Shown piece by piece: positions 11,601 through 24,189 of a stretch of DNA of 64,000 bases; position 1 is the first letter of the stretch, and each line of letters opens with the position of its first letter. Under the pieces are notes generated by a model. The model made no database searches, was not told the DNA's origin, and saw only the letters and a list, made by a program, of their open reading frames with translations. The position numbers and the translations under genes are program-made. This DNA is from Helichrysum umbraculigerum (taxonomy: Eukaryota; Streptophyta; Magnoliopsida; Asterales; Asteraceae), in the NCBI GenBank assembly GCA_949592205.1, contig CATIUR010000003.1:163607759-163671758 (forward strand), read 5' to 3'.

Positions 11601-13830
11601 TTACAAAAAAAAATAGTATTAAAGAGTTCTTCTACAAGTTTAAAATACATACCATTTAAATGAGTACCTGAATACACTTTTAGTTTATTTAAATTTTCCG
11701 ATTTTCTATTTTTTGGTCACGGAGTTGGAACGAAATAGCTCTAATACTAACTTATCTTTTATAATGTTGGAATACCAACTTTTTGAAGTATACGTATTAT
11801 GGATTTTACTTTTAAGTTTGACATTTTCGTTAATGGCAGGTTATCTATCGTTTTTATTTTTTACTATAGGTACATCAGTTTCCCAATTGTGCCTTCTTAT
11901 GAGTAACGATCATTTGTATCAGATAAGTTCAATACTCATTCTAAAAATAAGGGAAGCACCTAATTTTTTTGTTAACTTCAAATTGGGTAAGAGAGCTACC
12001 CAATCTATTCTATATGGTTGTAAAAGCCGCTTACCAATCAAAATTGTAGGTTACAATATGGGCGGGTCAAATAAGACGGTTAATGAGTTTGAAATATATC
12101 CTTACTTATACACCCACATATCTGAGCATCTAATTTATCATTGGATTCTCTAATTCTTTATGCTATTCTTAATTTCGATAATAAAAAAGGGTATGAGTAT
12201 ATATCAATTTTTGTAAGCAGTATGAATTGGTGGGTTCGTCTAAACCAATTGTGAAGATAACTTATTATATGCTTAAGATCTTTGTGATGAAACAATTTAG
12301 TATCCAAAAGGAAAGCACTAACTTATAATATACAAGCTATTATAATTCCATATGTATAATTTGTCCTAATATTCTATGTTTCTATTGTCTCAGAACTATC
12401 TTGAAAACAAGGAAATGCTCGAAAAATGACTCATAGAATAATAATATTTACTTTGTTAATATTTTATCCATTTGCTAGATGTGATGATTTTGACCCATTT
12501 ACTTTTGAATGAGTCGGTCCTCCATTCACTTTTCTGAATACTTATGTTAGAATTTGTAGATATTTTATGGATCACTTGAGAGTAGGTTAGCACCACGCAC
12601 TGGAGTCAATCACCCTCAAATGGAGGGTATTGTCAATAACTATGCTCTGATGTGCCAAACTATCAACTCTGGATATGCATCAACCATATATTGTGCTCTA
12701 TTTGCTTGCCATTCTACTAATTGTGCAATGGTAACAACCATTTTCATTATTATTTCAAGGTGTTACGTTTAACGAGTTTGATCACGTGGGAGATAGGTTG
12801 GTGATGGCAATTTTGACTCATTTATTTATGTACGGGTCAATGTATATCTACTGGGTCAAACAGGTGGCTAATAAGAAAATGGGTCAATTTGTGTTAGTTT
12901 ACTTGGTGTTTCTATATCTTGCCTCCTGTTTTTGCATACTAACTTTCTTCTGCTTTTATTTGAATGTTTGCTCAAATTTCGACATGTTCTTTAAACAGTG
13001 GCTGGAACGTTTCGATTAATAAATGGCTTTTAGTGCATAATGCAACCTGGTTTATATTTGCTTACTGGATTCACAACATAAGGTGGGATATGGATGTGGA
13101 GACAAGCTGCATAAGAGTGTGTCTGTATAAATATGGTTACTAGACGTTTGCGACTATTTTTGTTTGTACATGTATATGTAGTCTGTGATGTTGTAGCTGT
13201 GTGATTATGAAATAATGTAAGGAATTGTAAATATTTGTGGTATTATTAATAAAATCCTTTGCTTTTTCTGAAAAAAATTGTTTTGTTCAAATGCCCTATT
13301 AATGCTCTATTTTTATCTTTTTTTTTTTTTTAATGATAATGTACATAAACCATGTTGAACTCAAGGAGCCAAAGACTAAGTGATAATGTACATAAACCAT
13401 GTATGAAGAAATGTCTAAGAGAAATGTAGTTACATAGTATGATATATCATAACATCCTCTATACAGAATTTTATGTTTTCGTTTAAATTTCCTTATAAAT
13501 TTAGATGTATAGAAAATGCTTCCAAGTGCTTTTTAAGATTTTATTTGTTCATGGTGTTGAGTTATGGTTTCTGTTGAATGTCTTATTGTTTCAAACTTAA
13601 TTAACGCATTTTTGATAACCTATTGTGTAACTTTTTGTGTAAACAAACGTATGGATATGGTAAAAACAATTCCTGTGTATTTGTAGTAATCATAATATTA
13701 GGTACAAATTCTCAACAAGTCTCTTTCTTTTCTTTGATATAATATTTCGTATTAAGTTTATTTAAAATTTATTTGTTATAATTACAAAGTCAAATGTAAT
13801 AGCCCGCGTTATCGCGGGTCCTTTACCTAG
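8696..13830 (+). mobile_element. Non-autonomous Helitron H1
   Basis: The 3' end is the hairpin CCCGCG-TTAT-CGCGGG (13803-13818) followed eight bases later by CTAG (13827-13830) and then host T. The proposed 5' end is TCTATAAAATATAC at 8696, preceded by host A. These are the hallmarks of Helitron insertion between A and T. No Rep/helicase coding was seen. About 200 bp inside the 5' end lies a CT-rich leader-like stretch (8895-8960). A receptor-kinase gene fragment (9557-9795) is carried further in. The 3' end is clear; the 5' end is the best candidate rather than proven. Confidence 0.7.
9557..9795 (+). pseudogene. Receptor-like kinase fragment carried by H1
   Basis: Two kinase pieces separated by an intron-like gap match the end of exon 6 and the start of exon 7 of the kinase gene at 56984-60163. 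The first has E-I-Y-S-F-G-V, G-I-I-S-C-R-K-N-T and P-E-Y followed by a GT donor. The second, after TAG, starts at about 9670 with L-Y-E-(K)-S-K, LLDPRMQND and GKDVMQTI. Part of the first exon is deleted (the segment after the NT is missing) and stop codons interrupt the second (TGTAAA where the gene has TGGAAG). This is a captured genomic fragment with its intron, not a working domain. Confidence 0.85.
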
Positions 13831-13934
13831 TAATATGTTAAAAGAAAAAAACACTTTATTCCTTTTATCTGGATCTATATTTTGAATTGCTTCATGATAT
13901 GTAGGTGTAACATCCCGACTTTTGAATTTTAATA
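13831..13934. other. Spacer between two tail-to-tail Helitrons with LTR-like motif
   Basis: 104 bp separate the 3' ends of H1 and H2. It contains TGTAACATCCCGACTTTTG (from about 13908), resembling the TGTAACACCC start of plant LTRs, and may be the stub of an LTR into which H2 inserted. Confidence 0.4.
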
Positions 13935-15539
13935 CTAGATCATAACCCGCAAAATTGCGGTCGAGATCATTGTATTTTATTTCATAGTACTGTTGGTTTA
14001 CAAACGCTAGTTTGGATGTGATTATGTTAGTCTTGTTGTAATTCAAGAGACTAAAACTGTATGAATGTAAGTACGTAGATGAAAACATGAATAATACGCA
14101 TCGTTGAACATAAGATAAAAATTTTGTTTTTCTCTGTTATAAATTAAAAAAACTCTTATACGAATGAAAACATGCATCGATCATATTGGCGGGGACTCGC
14201 GAGGCCTTATATAGTTACATGTATTTTCCCATCTCATTAAATATAAGAACCAAAAAACAATTTTCAGTTTCATTAGTTTGTGCCCATTGATATCAAAGGA
14301 AACTAATATATGCCAACATGGACCTCCAAGTAGGCTAAAATAGATACTCCAACATGTCAATATGATACTAAAGTGGTGAAAACTTGGCAAAACAGTTCAC
14401 GTGCAAGAAACTTTTCATGTGTGTAGCAGAATCTCACACATGATAGACAAATTTACGGATCCAAATTCCAAATTATGAAGAATATAGGAGTATATATTAT
14501 GGTTTAGGGACACAATGCTTCCCTGATAAATAAATAATTTCAAAGTACTCCAGGTCTAATTAATGCACATATATATTGTGTGGAGTTCAATAAATCACAG
14601 AAGGACCTGAATTTGTTTACGATTAAAGCAGAAGTAAAATATTGCAGACATTTCAATTGAATGGTCCATAATGGGTAAATCACACCATGTCTGTCCATGA
14701 TCAACTTAAAGCATAAACACAGAAGAAGAATAATATATATATAGTTCAAGTGCATGAATAGTTTGTCAAATGAACTGGATCAAACCTGGCCATCCCCATA
14801 GTCATTATGTGTATAGGTAAACAACTTGAATCAGATTATCAAACAACACATGGCAGCGGAAAATAAGATCACATAGGAATAATTAAATCGGATAAGTAGT
14901 ACCTTATAGCCTTGAATTATTAGCAAGAAAAACCTTAAGATCTAAGAATAAGATCTTCCTTTGTTCACGTACACGACACCGTCTTTATCAATATGCTCGT
15001 ATGCTAGTACTTACCCAATTACAATATCACACGACCTTTGTTTTTTTTTTCTCCTTGCTTGCCGTATAAAACAAAACCAACAAAACTCTTTTTGCTTTTG
15101 TGTTTTTGACGTAAACCAAAGCAAGGAAAAGATAGGATTTTTTTTCGTGAAAATTTAATTTTAGGATTAATATTAGGATTAACTCTAACCCTAATCTATA
15201 AGGGTGTATTTACAGATAGGTAAAACTTGGTCTCCAAGTTTAATATTTTCACATTAATCCCTCTAGTTAATTAATTATTAATTTTAACTCTTAACTTTAA
15301 TAATTAATAACTTTAGGCAAATAAGCAATATCTCAATGTCGATGTGTGCGTTCCCAAAGGCTCACACATTTACAGACACATATTTGATAAAATCATTCAA
15401 ATACCAACAATGTGTAACGAAATATTGTTGATCAACACCATCCTTTCTTCTTCAAAATCAAATATTTAAACTGAAATTACCACAATTACATATTATGAAC
15501 AAAAACTGTGAAGTTATGTAGCTTACACTTTGGTCTCGA

Positions 15540-15840
15540 GAACTTGTGATTGTGTCCCAAACACTTGATAAACAAAACGGCGCCTGATGTCATAACCGTT
15601 CACAAATCTACCAATCTCCTGTGAAGCAAGATAATTGAAGGTGTTAGCGAAAAGCATAATGTCATTAGCATCTTGTCGTACTGATATTAATAATTCAGAA
15701 AAAATTCAACCTGTTAGCTCTTGTAGAAGTTGGGTGATGACCCTTCCTGCTCTAGGGACTTCCTCAATCATCAAGTAAAAGCTCTGTACCAAGGTCACCA
15801 AGTGCTACCATTGCCTTAAGAAAAGGATACATAAAAGTTT
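15540..15840 (-). pseudogene. Exon-like fragments inside H2, family unknown
   Basis: On the minus strand an AG-bounded piece (about 15620-15535) reads EIGRFVNGYDIRRRFVYQVF followed by a short tail and a TAAG donor-like end. A second piece (about 15815-15700) reads MVALGDLGTELLLDD and then stops. Both look like genuine protein sequence but I cannot assign them. They are probably parts of a captured gene. Confidence 0.4.
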
Positions 15841-16935
15841 ACACATGATAATAATGAAGTTGAAAATTTCAAATTATAAGACAAAAATGTATAGTAGTTT
15901 GTGGTATGATAGCATTCACTGATCCCTGAACCTTAATGTTGTATCAACTGATCATGGAGACTATCAACCTATCTTAAAAAGGATTTACAGGGACAGGGCT
16001 TTAACATAAATAGGAGGTAGCAATTTTAACCCATTTGCATAAGGTTATATTTTTATCTACAACAAATGAAATGTGTAAAACTGAAAATTTAATCGCTAGC
16101 AATAGAACGAATCAATGGGTCGGTAGTACCGCTGAGTGCATTTTTGAAGGTTATTGTGAGCACACGAAACCTTGACTGCTTATGAAAAAAAGCTTAAAAG
16201 TGTTTTAGAGTTTCAGGTCAACCAATTTCAACCTGTACCAGAAGGTTACCCAAAATCAATGTTTAAAAGAGATATTTCAGACAACTAATTCAACATTTCC
16301 CAGTAATTAGAACAAATAAAAATTTACCATTTAACATTCATATTTAACCATCATAAAAGTACAATTATTATACTCACTATGCATCGGTATACATCCCTTG
16401 TTCTAAGATTCCTAACCTGTTTATTTACATAAAATCACTTGACCACCTATTGTATACCCATTTGCCAACCATTCTTTATTTGTCTTTTGTAGTCTAGTCT
16501 TCACACCAAAAATACATCAATTCCAATTACAGAGAATATGCACATGCAACTCTTTTGTACATGTAACCCGCCCCATACTTTCAATTGGGTCGAGTAACAT
16601 ATGCCATGAATATCAAAAACCATTAATGAATATAAAAATACAATATTTTATAAAAACATGTTAGACTGTATATAAAGCTAATATATAGCTCAAGCAAACA
16701 ATCTTACGTGATTGGAAGTAATTTTCTGATCTGGGTTCCTTTAGTCATTATAAACTCACCTAAGTTTTTAATTTAACCGAATTTAGAAGATGTTATACAT
16801 TAAAAAAACAATCACAACAGTCAAGAGTTCAGCTATATACATACTGGTGGAACAGGTCAATTGAGTCAAAAGTCACCCAAAGTTCTTTTTAAATGCATAT
16901 AGCTTTCATAAATCTGTGTTTTTCATGCACCTTAT

Positions 16936-17286
16936 CTACATAAAAAAAAAAAAAAGGAGAACCAGGAAAATAAAATAGAAATCACATAAACATGGCAAAG
17001 TCAAATAAACGCATAAAAAAGTGCAAGACCTATAAGTTGATGCAACACATTTAGAAGGTTGAGATAACTTACTCAATTCAGCATGAGCCAACCACGTGTA
17101 GATTTGATCCCCGCCAGTTGGGATGTTCTTCAAATCACCAATCCAAACCACGCATTGAGTTCTATTTCCATAAGGGTACACATGTGCATACGCCATACAA
17201 CTACAATTTTTCAAACATTTCGATTCACATTCATGATCAGTGTAATTTCCCCAAAGAGTGAATCGAATGCATGGCTCAAATCTCAA
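16936..17286 (-). pseudogene. PAN/apple-domain exon of an S-domain (G-type lectin) receptor kinase, copy 1
   Basis: The frame contains the PAN_2 signature of G-type lectin receptor kinases: ECESKCLKNCSCMAYAH, a short loop, then CVVWIGDLKNIPTGGDQIYT and LAHAEL. A consensus donor (GA|GTAAGT) follows LAHAEL at about 17070. Neither lectin, S-locus glycoprotein nor kinase domains are present around it, so it is an isolated exon carried by H2. Confidence 0.8.
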
Positions 17287-17415
17287 TCAATAAATCAAGA
17301 ATAAATCATCAACCTTATAATAGAGGCTTTCAATCACATATAAAAGAACCAACTTCACAATTTACTTTTTAAATGCATATAGCTTTCATAAATCTGTGTT
17401 TTTCATGCACCTTAT

Positions 17416-17769
17416 CTACATAAAAAAAAAAAAAAAAAGGAGAACCAAGAAAATAAAATAGAAATCACATAAACATGGCAAAGTCAAATAAACGCATAAA
17501 AAAGTGCAAGACCTATAAGTTGATGCAACACATTTAGAAGGTTGAGATAACTTACCCAATTCAGCATGAGCCAACCACGTGTAGATTTGATCCCCGCCAA
17601 TTGGGATGTTCTTCAAATCACCAATCCAAACCACGCATTGAGTTCTATTTCCATAAGGGTACACATGTGCATACGCCATACAACTACAATTTTTCAAACA
17701 TTTCGATTCACATTCATGATCAGTGTAATTTCCCCAAAGAGTGAATCGAATGCATGGCTCAAATCTCAA
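17416..17769 (-). pseudogene. PAN/apple-domain exon, copy 2
   Basis: Same exon as at 16936-17286, with two residue differences (Thr to Ile after NIP, and Ser to Gly after AEL). Cysteines and the donor site are kept. No partner domains. Confidence 0.8.
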
Positions 17770-18296
17770 TCAATAAATCAAGAATAAATCATCAACCTTA
17801 TAATAGAGGCTTTCAATCACATATAAAAGAACCAACTTCACAATTTACATACATATTGTTGTCAAATCACTCTACAGTCGACAAATGCACAACCACTGGT
17901 TCCAATTTTTATTTAGGTAGTATATTTTACTTGTTTTTAGATGTTGGAAGTTGGAAGACCAACTTGATATTGCTTGCTCTAACACAGGTAATAGACATGA
18001 ATAGCTTGAGTGTAGTAGTCCAGGAAAAACGGGACAAGTACCTGATACAGAGCCTTCTAGATAATAATATCAGTACCATGAATGTTGTTCGAGAACGGAT
18101 GAGAGACAGAGGAAGTAGCTGAAAGTGATACACATCTGCACCAGTGCAAAATCCATTAAAAAATTAATCAAAAGATAAGAAAATGAGTTGAAATGATCAG
18201 TGTTTATGCTTTAAGTTTATCACAAACAATAAATAGTATTTCACCATTCAAACTTCGCATCCATTCATTTATTGTATCAAACAGTCAGTGTGAGTC

Positions 18297-19614
18297 ACAT
18301 AATTGGCTTGTATCTACCAAACACAACATTCATCGCAAGTGCAACATGGACTAAAAAGTGTTCTTGATGTTGCAATGTCCTAAAATCAATTAAAAATGAT
18401 CAAAGATTTAGAGATTTATAAACTAAGTAAATGAGTAAACACACATTAGTTTAAATAACTGTAGATCATATCATACCTCATGAATAGCATATTATAGAAC
18501 CCGTTGTGTATCCGTGTGTCTCAAGAATAGGCTGTTCACATGAATCCATTGAACTTCCATGATTGTCGTGTAATAGAGACAGTGTTAGATTAGCATATAT
18601 ACATATCAAACTGAAAGTCCAACTAAATGCTAAAATTAAATATTCAACAATAACGATTATTTTAAAACTACCATCAACATATTACAACAGAAGTATCGTA
18701 AGCCCTAATTACAATCAAAAGTTGTCTCAATGTTTTGAAGTTCAACCCTAATACGTAAACCCTAAAGTAAATTTCCCAATTCTTACAGCTGTAAAGCGAA
18801 ACGTGATTGAAATTGGTGTTCCAAAGAAAAACACTGACTTGAAGGAATTTTGTAAGTGATTGTTGAAGATGTAAAACAAAATAATGACGAATCGGAGGAG
18901 AACAGATAATTAATTAATACCTGATGGTGGATTGGAGAAGAAGAATTGAAGATATCACATAATTGGCTTGTATCTACCAAACACAACATTCATTGCAAGT
19001 GCAACATGGACTAAGAAGTGTTCTTGATGTTGCAATGTCCTAAAATCAATTAAAAAGGATCAAAGATTTAGAGATTTATAAACTAAGTAAATGAGTAAAC
19101 ACACATTAGTTTAAATAACTGTAGATCATATCATACCTCATGAATAGCATATTATAGAACCCGTTGTGTATCCGTGTGTCTCAAGAATAGGCTGTTCACA
19201 TGAATCCATTGAACTTCCATGATTGTTGTGTAATAGAGACAGTGTTAGATTAGCATATATACATATCAAACTGAAAGTCCAACTAAATGCTAAAATTAAA
19301 TATTCAACAATAACGATTATTTTAAAACTACCATCAACATATTACAACAGAAGTATCGTAAGCCCTAATTACAATCAAAAGTTGTCTCAGTGTTTTGAAG
19401 TTCAACCCTAATACGTAAACCCTAAAGTAAATTTCCCAATTCTTACCGCTGTAAAGCGAAACGTGATTGAAATTGGTGTTCCAAAGAAAAACACTGACTC
19501 ATAGGAATTTTGTAAGTGATTGTCGAAGATGTAAAACAAAATAATGACGAATCGGAGGAGAACAGATAATTAATTAATACCTGATGGTGGATTGGAGAAG
19601 AAGAATTGAAGATC
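18297..19614. repeat. Direct duplication, 660 bp x2, inside H2
   Basis: 18297-18956 and 18957-19614 are near identical. Both copies end in the same leader-like segment with a CATCAG|GTATTA donor. No open frame of note. Confidence 0.9.
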
Positions 19615-20292
19615 GCTGGTTGGATTGGGGAGGAAGGGGTGAGACTCGTCCAAATGAGAGAGAGGGAAGGGTTTGATCGATGGCGTGTTTTTGCATCAAG
19701 GGTAATAGGGTAATTAAATAATAAAGCTATAGATTTATTGGCTAATCATATTTAGAGTAGGTATAAACTTAAAAGCTGTTTCAAAATTGATTAGCGTAAT
19801 CAAGCCCTCTTTTAATATATAAGAGGGATTAGGATATCTCATTTTTTTTAGAAATATAAATGATATAAAGTTTGGTTTAGATTCAATAACACGACTAAAT
19901 AGGAAAGTCAATTGGTATTGTTAAACAACTTGTGAATCGTACAGTTATATAATATAAAATATATATATACGTATACAAATAATGTTGTTCGAACATTTAA
20001 AAGATCCAAGCTAATCGCATATTTTACAAATAACAAATTACGTTATTACAAATATAGATAACTAGTATTTGTATTTATTATATATTATTTATTATTATAT
20101 CTTTTATCTCTATTGTTTAGTCGTAAGTTAGTAAACAAGTAAATAAATTCACAATTTTTGACTTACCAACCTCATATACCAATTCAAACTAGTAGGATGG
20201 TAAGACTCTATGTACTACTGACACCTAGAAGTGAAGTTGCAAAGCTGTTACAATTTGAAAAACAAGTCCTACACTAGCTCGATGAAAAACCC

Positions 20293-20300
20293 TATAAATA
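20293..20300 (+). promoter_or_regulatory. Candidate TATA box of the WRKY-like locus
   Basis: TATAAATA is followed after about 35 bases by a pyrimidine-rich leader (CACACTTTCCTTC) and, at about 20505, by an AG|GTGAGT donor. This is the arrangement of a core promoter and 5' leader exon. It precedes the WRKY-like exons by 1.4 kb and a transposon insertion, so the link to them is inferred. Confidence 0.45.
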
Positions 20301-21175
20301 GAAACCTAATTGATTCATCATACAACTCACACTTTCCTTCTTAATTATTTCTCATATCTCAAACATATATACATATTCGTATATACGTCGCAATCTGTTC
20401 AGATCCATCACCGTACTATAACCAAGAGGGTTCATGTCCACCACCACCATATAATCTAAAGATTTAAAACGACAACTCAATAATGTTATAGCCTAAACTA
20501 TCGAGGTGAGTTTCGTGTTATTTTCAAAACTGAGATATATGCGATATACCACGTGATTACTTGTTTACCTGATTACCTGATTATTTGTTTAATCGCATAT
20601 AATAGCACATTGATTTCTAGATATATATTATGTCATGTCGTCGTTGGTTAAATCAGAGGCTGAAACGTAATGGTCGTTGGCTTATATATAAAGTACGATT
20701 AGTACACATGAGGCATCTTGTTGTACTAAGTCGATACTAGCATATACTTGTCTATAATATTTAGACTTGTATAGATAGTCGTGACATAGATAGCCCACAT
20801 ACTTATCAATGTCAGATAACGACTTGGATTACCTGATTTACCACGACACGGAGATCTCAACATATTTTATATATTTTACATTTCATATGTTACACGTCAT
20901 CATTTGCATATTGTGTGTGATATTTTGTACACAAACACACGAATTCACTAAGCCTTTAGGCTTATGCATGTACGTGTATATCTCAGGTCAAGACTACTTA
21001 GACTCGTTAGAAGATGAAGGATGTTATGTGGGACAAGATGACGACTTAGCTGACATACTCAAGGAGCTAGTTCGATTTAGATATGTTGTATATTTAGTTT
21101 TAAAAGATTTAGTTTAAATTTTACTTTGACTAAAGATATATAATAAAAAGGTGATTAAAATTCACGGGTGTTATA

Positions 21176-21712
21176 GTAGGCCTGTCAATTTCCGACACGA
21201 CCCAAAACCCGACACGAAACCGACTCGAAAATATTAAGGTTGGGTCGACGTTTTTTGACCCGTCAACCCGAAAACCGCCAACCTGACTATTTTTTGGGTT
21301 GGCTTTGGGTCACCTAATTAGTTTTTTGGGTTGACCCGACAACCTGAATAAATTTTATATATAGTTAAAAATTTAGAAGTTTTATTTTAATATAATAATC
21401 CAACGTGTTATAGATGTTTTTGTATTAAATTTTTGAAGAAGATACTAGGTGATACAAGTTTTTTGAATTTTATAACAAATTTTATGCTTATTAATGTGAT
21501 TTATTTAACCCAAAATTGATCCATTAACAAAAAATGACCCGAAACATGTTGATCTTACTAGATTAATGAGTAATCTGGATCGGGTCAGGTTGTGTCGGGT
21601 TGAAATACAAAACCCGATTATGAAATCAGGTCGAGTTTGGGTCGACTACTTTTAACCCACCAACCTTAATAACCCGAGCGGGCCAACTCGACCCAACCCG
21701 AATTGTCACCCC
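21176..21712. mobile_element. hAT-like 'ACCCG'-rich non-autonomous element
   Basis: Starts TAGGCCTGTCAATTTC and ends GAATTGTCACCCCT. It is internally built of degenerate GGGTCGGGTT/AACCCGACCC words. It resembles the element at 37342-37931 in sequence and order. No convincing 8-bp target duplication is left. It sits immediately upstream of the first recognisable WRKY exon. Confidence 0.65.
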
Positions 21713-21735
21713 TGACCAGCACCTCGTCTATGTTA

Positions 21736-22842
21736 TCCTCTGGAAAAGGATTAGAATGAAGTGTTTCGAACGGAAAACAGTTTTCTTCGTTAGGTATAGT
21801 AGCTCCTGCACCGACGTTCTCGTGGAGGAACCGCCGCTGTCGTCTACTCACCGGAAAAGATGTAGCGCCGATCATCCTGTTGCTTCTGTACACGTATCTC
21901 AAAGCGGTTGTCATTGTTGCAAGAGAAGGTACTGTATGTGTACTTTAACGGCACACTATAGCTTCAAGTGCTCCAAATCTCTAACGTACGCATCATATTC
22001 GTATTTTTTTTAATTAATATTATTTTTTCCCTCTTCAGGAAAACCAAATCTAAACGTGTAGTAAGAAGAGTACCGATTAACGGATCTATTATTACAAGCA
22101 TTCCTGCTGATGATTTCTCATGTAAAAAATACGGCGAGAAAAAACTAGATGGATCACTTTATCCAAGGTAATAAATTAATCTATTACGGAGTAATTCTTC
22201 TAATAATTATAAATTGATACAGAACGCACGTGACTCACGCATGCAATTCATTAAAGTCAAAAAGTCCACTAGTCAACGCAAGGTCAAACGTTAGCTAATC
22301 CGTTAAGTAGAGGAAAAGTTTCGTTTAGTCTATTAGTAGTCTGTTAATGGGGGTGAATAACTAGCAGAATCATGTCATTTCATGATTCAAGCTTTGATTG
22401 TAATTCTGTACTCATGATTCACTTGTAATTCATTTGGTTATAGTTTCGATTGTAATCACTTGAGCAATTTCGAACAGATATTTCGAATTCAATTCTGCTT
22501 GTGAGTTCCTAATTCTGTTAATTGATTAAATCTCAATTCCTATTAGGTTTTCTGATTTGATCCATATCCATATCATAAATTAAAAATTAAAGCAATAAAA
22601 TTGAATAATGATGTAATTAGTTAATTATTGATTTATTTGTGTAATAGAGATTAATATTGATTGTTTTGAATTGTGCAGAGTGTATTATAAGTGTAGTACC
22701 GGAAACGGATGTCCGGCGAAGAAGCGCGTTGGAGTTAGCTCGTGACCAGCCAAAAATGCTTTTGGTGACATACGACGGAAAACACCGCCATCATAACGTG
22801 CCGATGCCGTTACCGATGAGTTTGACTAGTGTGGTTGTATAG
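21736..22842 (+). pseudogene. WRKY: Group IId WRKY-like gene with CKKYGEK core and a frameshift
   Basis: Three exons are visible. Exon A, ending 21928, contains PPLSSTHRKRC and GCHCCKRR, the pre-WRKY zinc-cluster segment of group IId. Exon B, 22039-22167, reads KRVVRRVP...IPADDFSCKKYGEKK. Exon C, 22679-22842, reads YYKCSTGNGCPAKKRV then, one base out of frame, ELARDQPKMLLVTYDG and HRHH. WRKY factors bind W-boxes through WRKYGQK; here Trp, Arg and Gln are all replaced (CKKYGEK). The C-x5-C and H-x-H zinc ligands remain. One extra G in GTTGGAG (about 22727) breaks the frame and gives a stop soon after. The N-terminal part is missing or disrupted by the hAT-like insertion. Most likely a dead gene. 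Confidence 0.85.
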
Positions 22843-23119
22843 TCAAAGTGAGGGACCACTTTCACAATTTCTATGGTCAACAAATAGTGCAGTTGGAAAC
22901 GAAAACGACCTTTTTGTATGCTTTTACTTTACTTGAGGGTGTATTTGTAAATTTGAGAATAGTTGAAGGATGTAAATTGTAAAGATGAAAGATGCCTTAG
23001 ATCTAATGGCGATTTTGTTCGTTTTAATTTTTACTTTTCTTGTCTCTTAATTTTATCATGTTTAAAACTAAAACTTTATTAATTTTTACTTTTCTTGTCT
23101 CTTAATTTGAGAATGAAGA

Positions 23120-23800
23120 AATCAATAGAAATGTCACGTTTGTAAAAATTAAATATCTTCTAAATTGTAAGTTGAAAAATCACAAAAATTGCACCGTAAA
23201 AATTAACGTTTTATTCTCTTCGATTAGAGATGTGACAAGGTATATTTTCGACAAACTTTTTTTTATATTTTTTGGTGGGTTTTGAAAATGAATAACACAT
23301 GTTATACCAGTTAGTAACACATGTGTTACTAATTTTGCATAATTTGTAAACCCAAAAAAAAAGTCGTCAAAAATATACCTTGTGAGATGGCAAATCGAAG
23401 AGAAAAAAATGCTGATTTTTTATGTTGCAATTTTTAGAAATGTCACGTTTGTAAAAATTAAATATCTCCCAAACTGTAAGTTGAAAAATCACAAAAATTG
23501 CACCGTAAAAATTAACGTTTTATTCTCTTCGATTAGAGATGTGACAAGGTATACTTTCGACGAACTTTTTTTTATATTTTTTTGTGGGTTTTGAATACGA
23601 GTAACACATGTTATACCAGTTATTAACACATGTGTTACTAATTTTGCATAATTTGTAAACCCAAAAAAAAAGTCGTCGAAAATATACCTTGTGAGATGGC
23701 AAATCGAAGAGAAAAAAATGCTGATTTTTATGGTGCAATTTTTAGAAATTCTTCGACTTACCATTTGGGAGATATTATAGTTTAAAAAAATGGAGGAAAG
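23120..23800. repeat. Two adjacent foldback repeats centred on AACACATGTGTT
   Basis: Units of about 300-350 bp (about 23120-23425 and 23430-23800) each have two inverted arms. The arms contain GTAAGTTGAAAAATC, TTGCACC, CTCTTCGATT and CAAGGTATA, then the reverse complements, around a centre carrying AACACATGT...AACACATGTGTT. The same arm and motif recur in H4 (26.9-28.2 kb). Confidence 0.75.
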
Positions 23801-24189
23801 TGAGTTTTGTGACACGTGACGCATTCTGGTTGATTCCTCCATTTTCACAAAAAAAATCTCATTCTCATTTGAACATCACTCTCAAATACATATTTAAAAA
23901 ATAAAAATAAGAATACATTTCACAAGTTTTCGTACGTAAGATTTGTATGGTAAACTAGTTAGATTATTTATATTTTCTCTAAATGTTACAATTGATTTCT
24001 TAAAATAAGTGGTTAAATACATGTAACATATAAAAATATACTAGATTATAACCCGCAAATTTTGCGGGCTATTTCATAATTTTGATATAAATGTTTATAT
24101 TATACTATTTTAGTGTATAATGTCTAAATTGACATTTTTTTAGTGATGACACTATAAACATATCTTGAAATTAAAATATATATGTTTAT

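Larger units (their letters stand above)
16887..17848 (-). repeat. Tandem duplication (about 480 bp x2) containing a PAN exon
   Basis: Positions 16887-17366 and 17367-17848 are almost identical; the few differences include a poly-A length change and single substitutions. Each copy contains the PAN-domain exon described separately. The near identity implies recent duplication within H2. Confidence 0.9.
13935..19828 (-). mobile_element. Non-autonomous Helitron H2
   Basis: Read on the minus strand, it starts A|TCCCTCTTATATATTAAAAG at 19828. It ends with the hairpin CCGCAATTTTGCGG plus GTTATGAT and CTAG (13938-13935), followed by T. Its first 250 bases hold a pyrimidine-rich leader ending at a CATCAG|GTATTA donor (about 19580), like the 5' UTR of a captured gene. 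Further in lie two direct duplications (18297-19614 and 16887-17848) and an S-domain kinase PAN exon. No Rep/helicase was seen. Confidence 0.7.

Noticed and set aside
11713..12153. 146-codon open frame inside Helitron H1
   Set aside because: It does not begin at ATG, is AT-driven in composition and matches no family; probably chance.
21666..21914. Minus-strand open frame of 82 codons opposite WRKY exon A
   Set aside because: The plus strand encodes the conserved group IId segment; the antisense frame runs into the hAT-like element.
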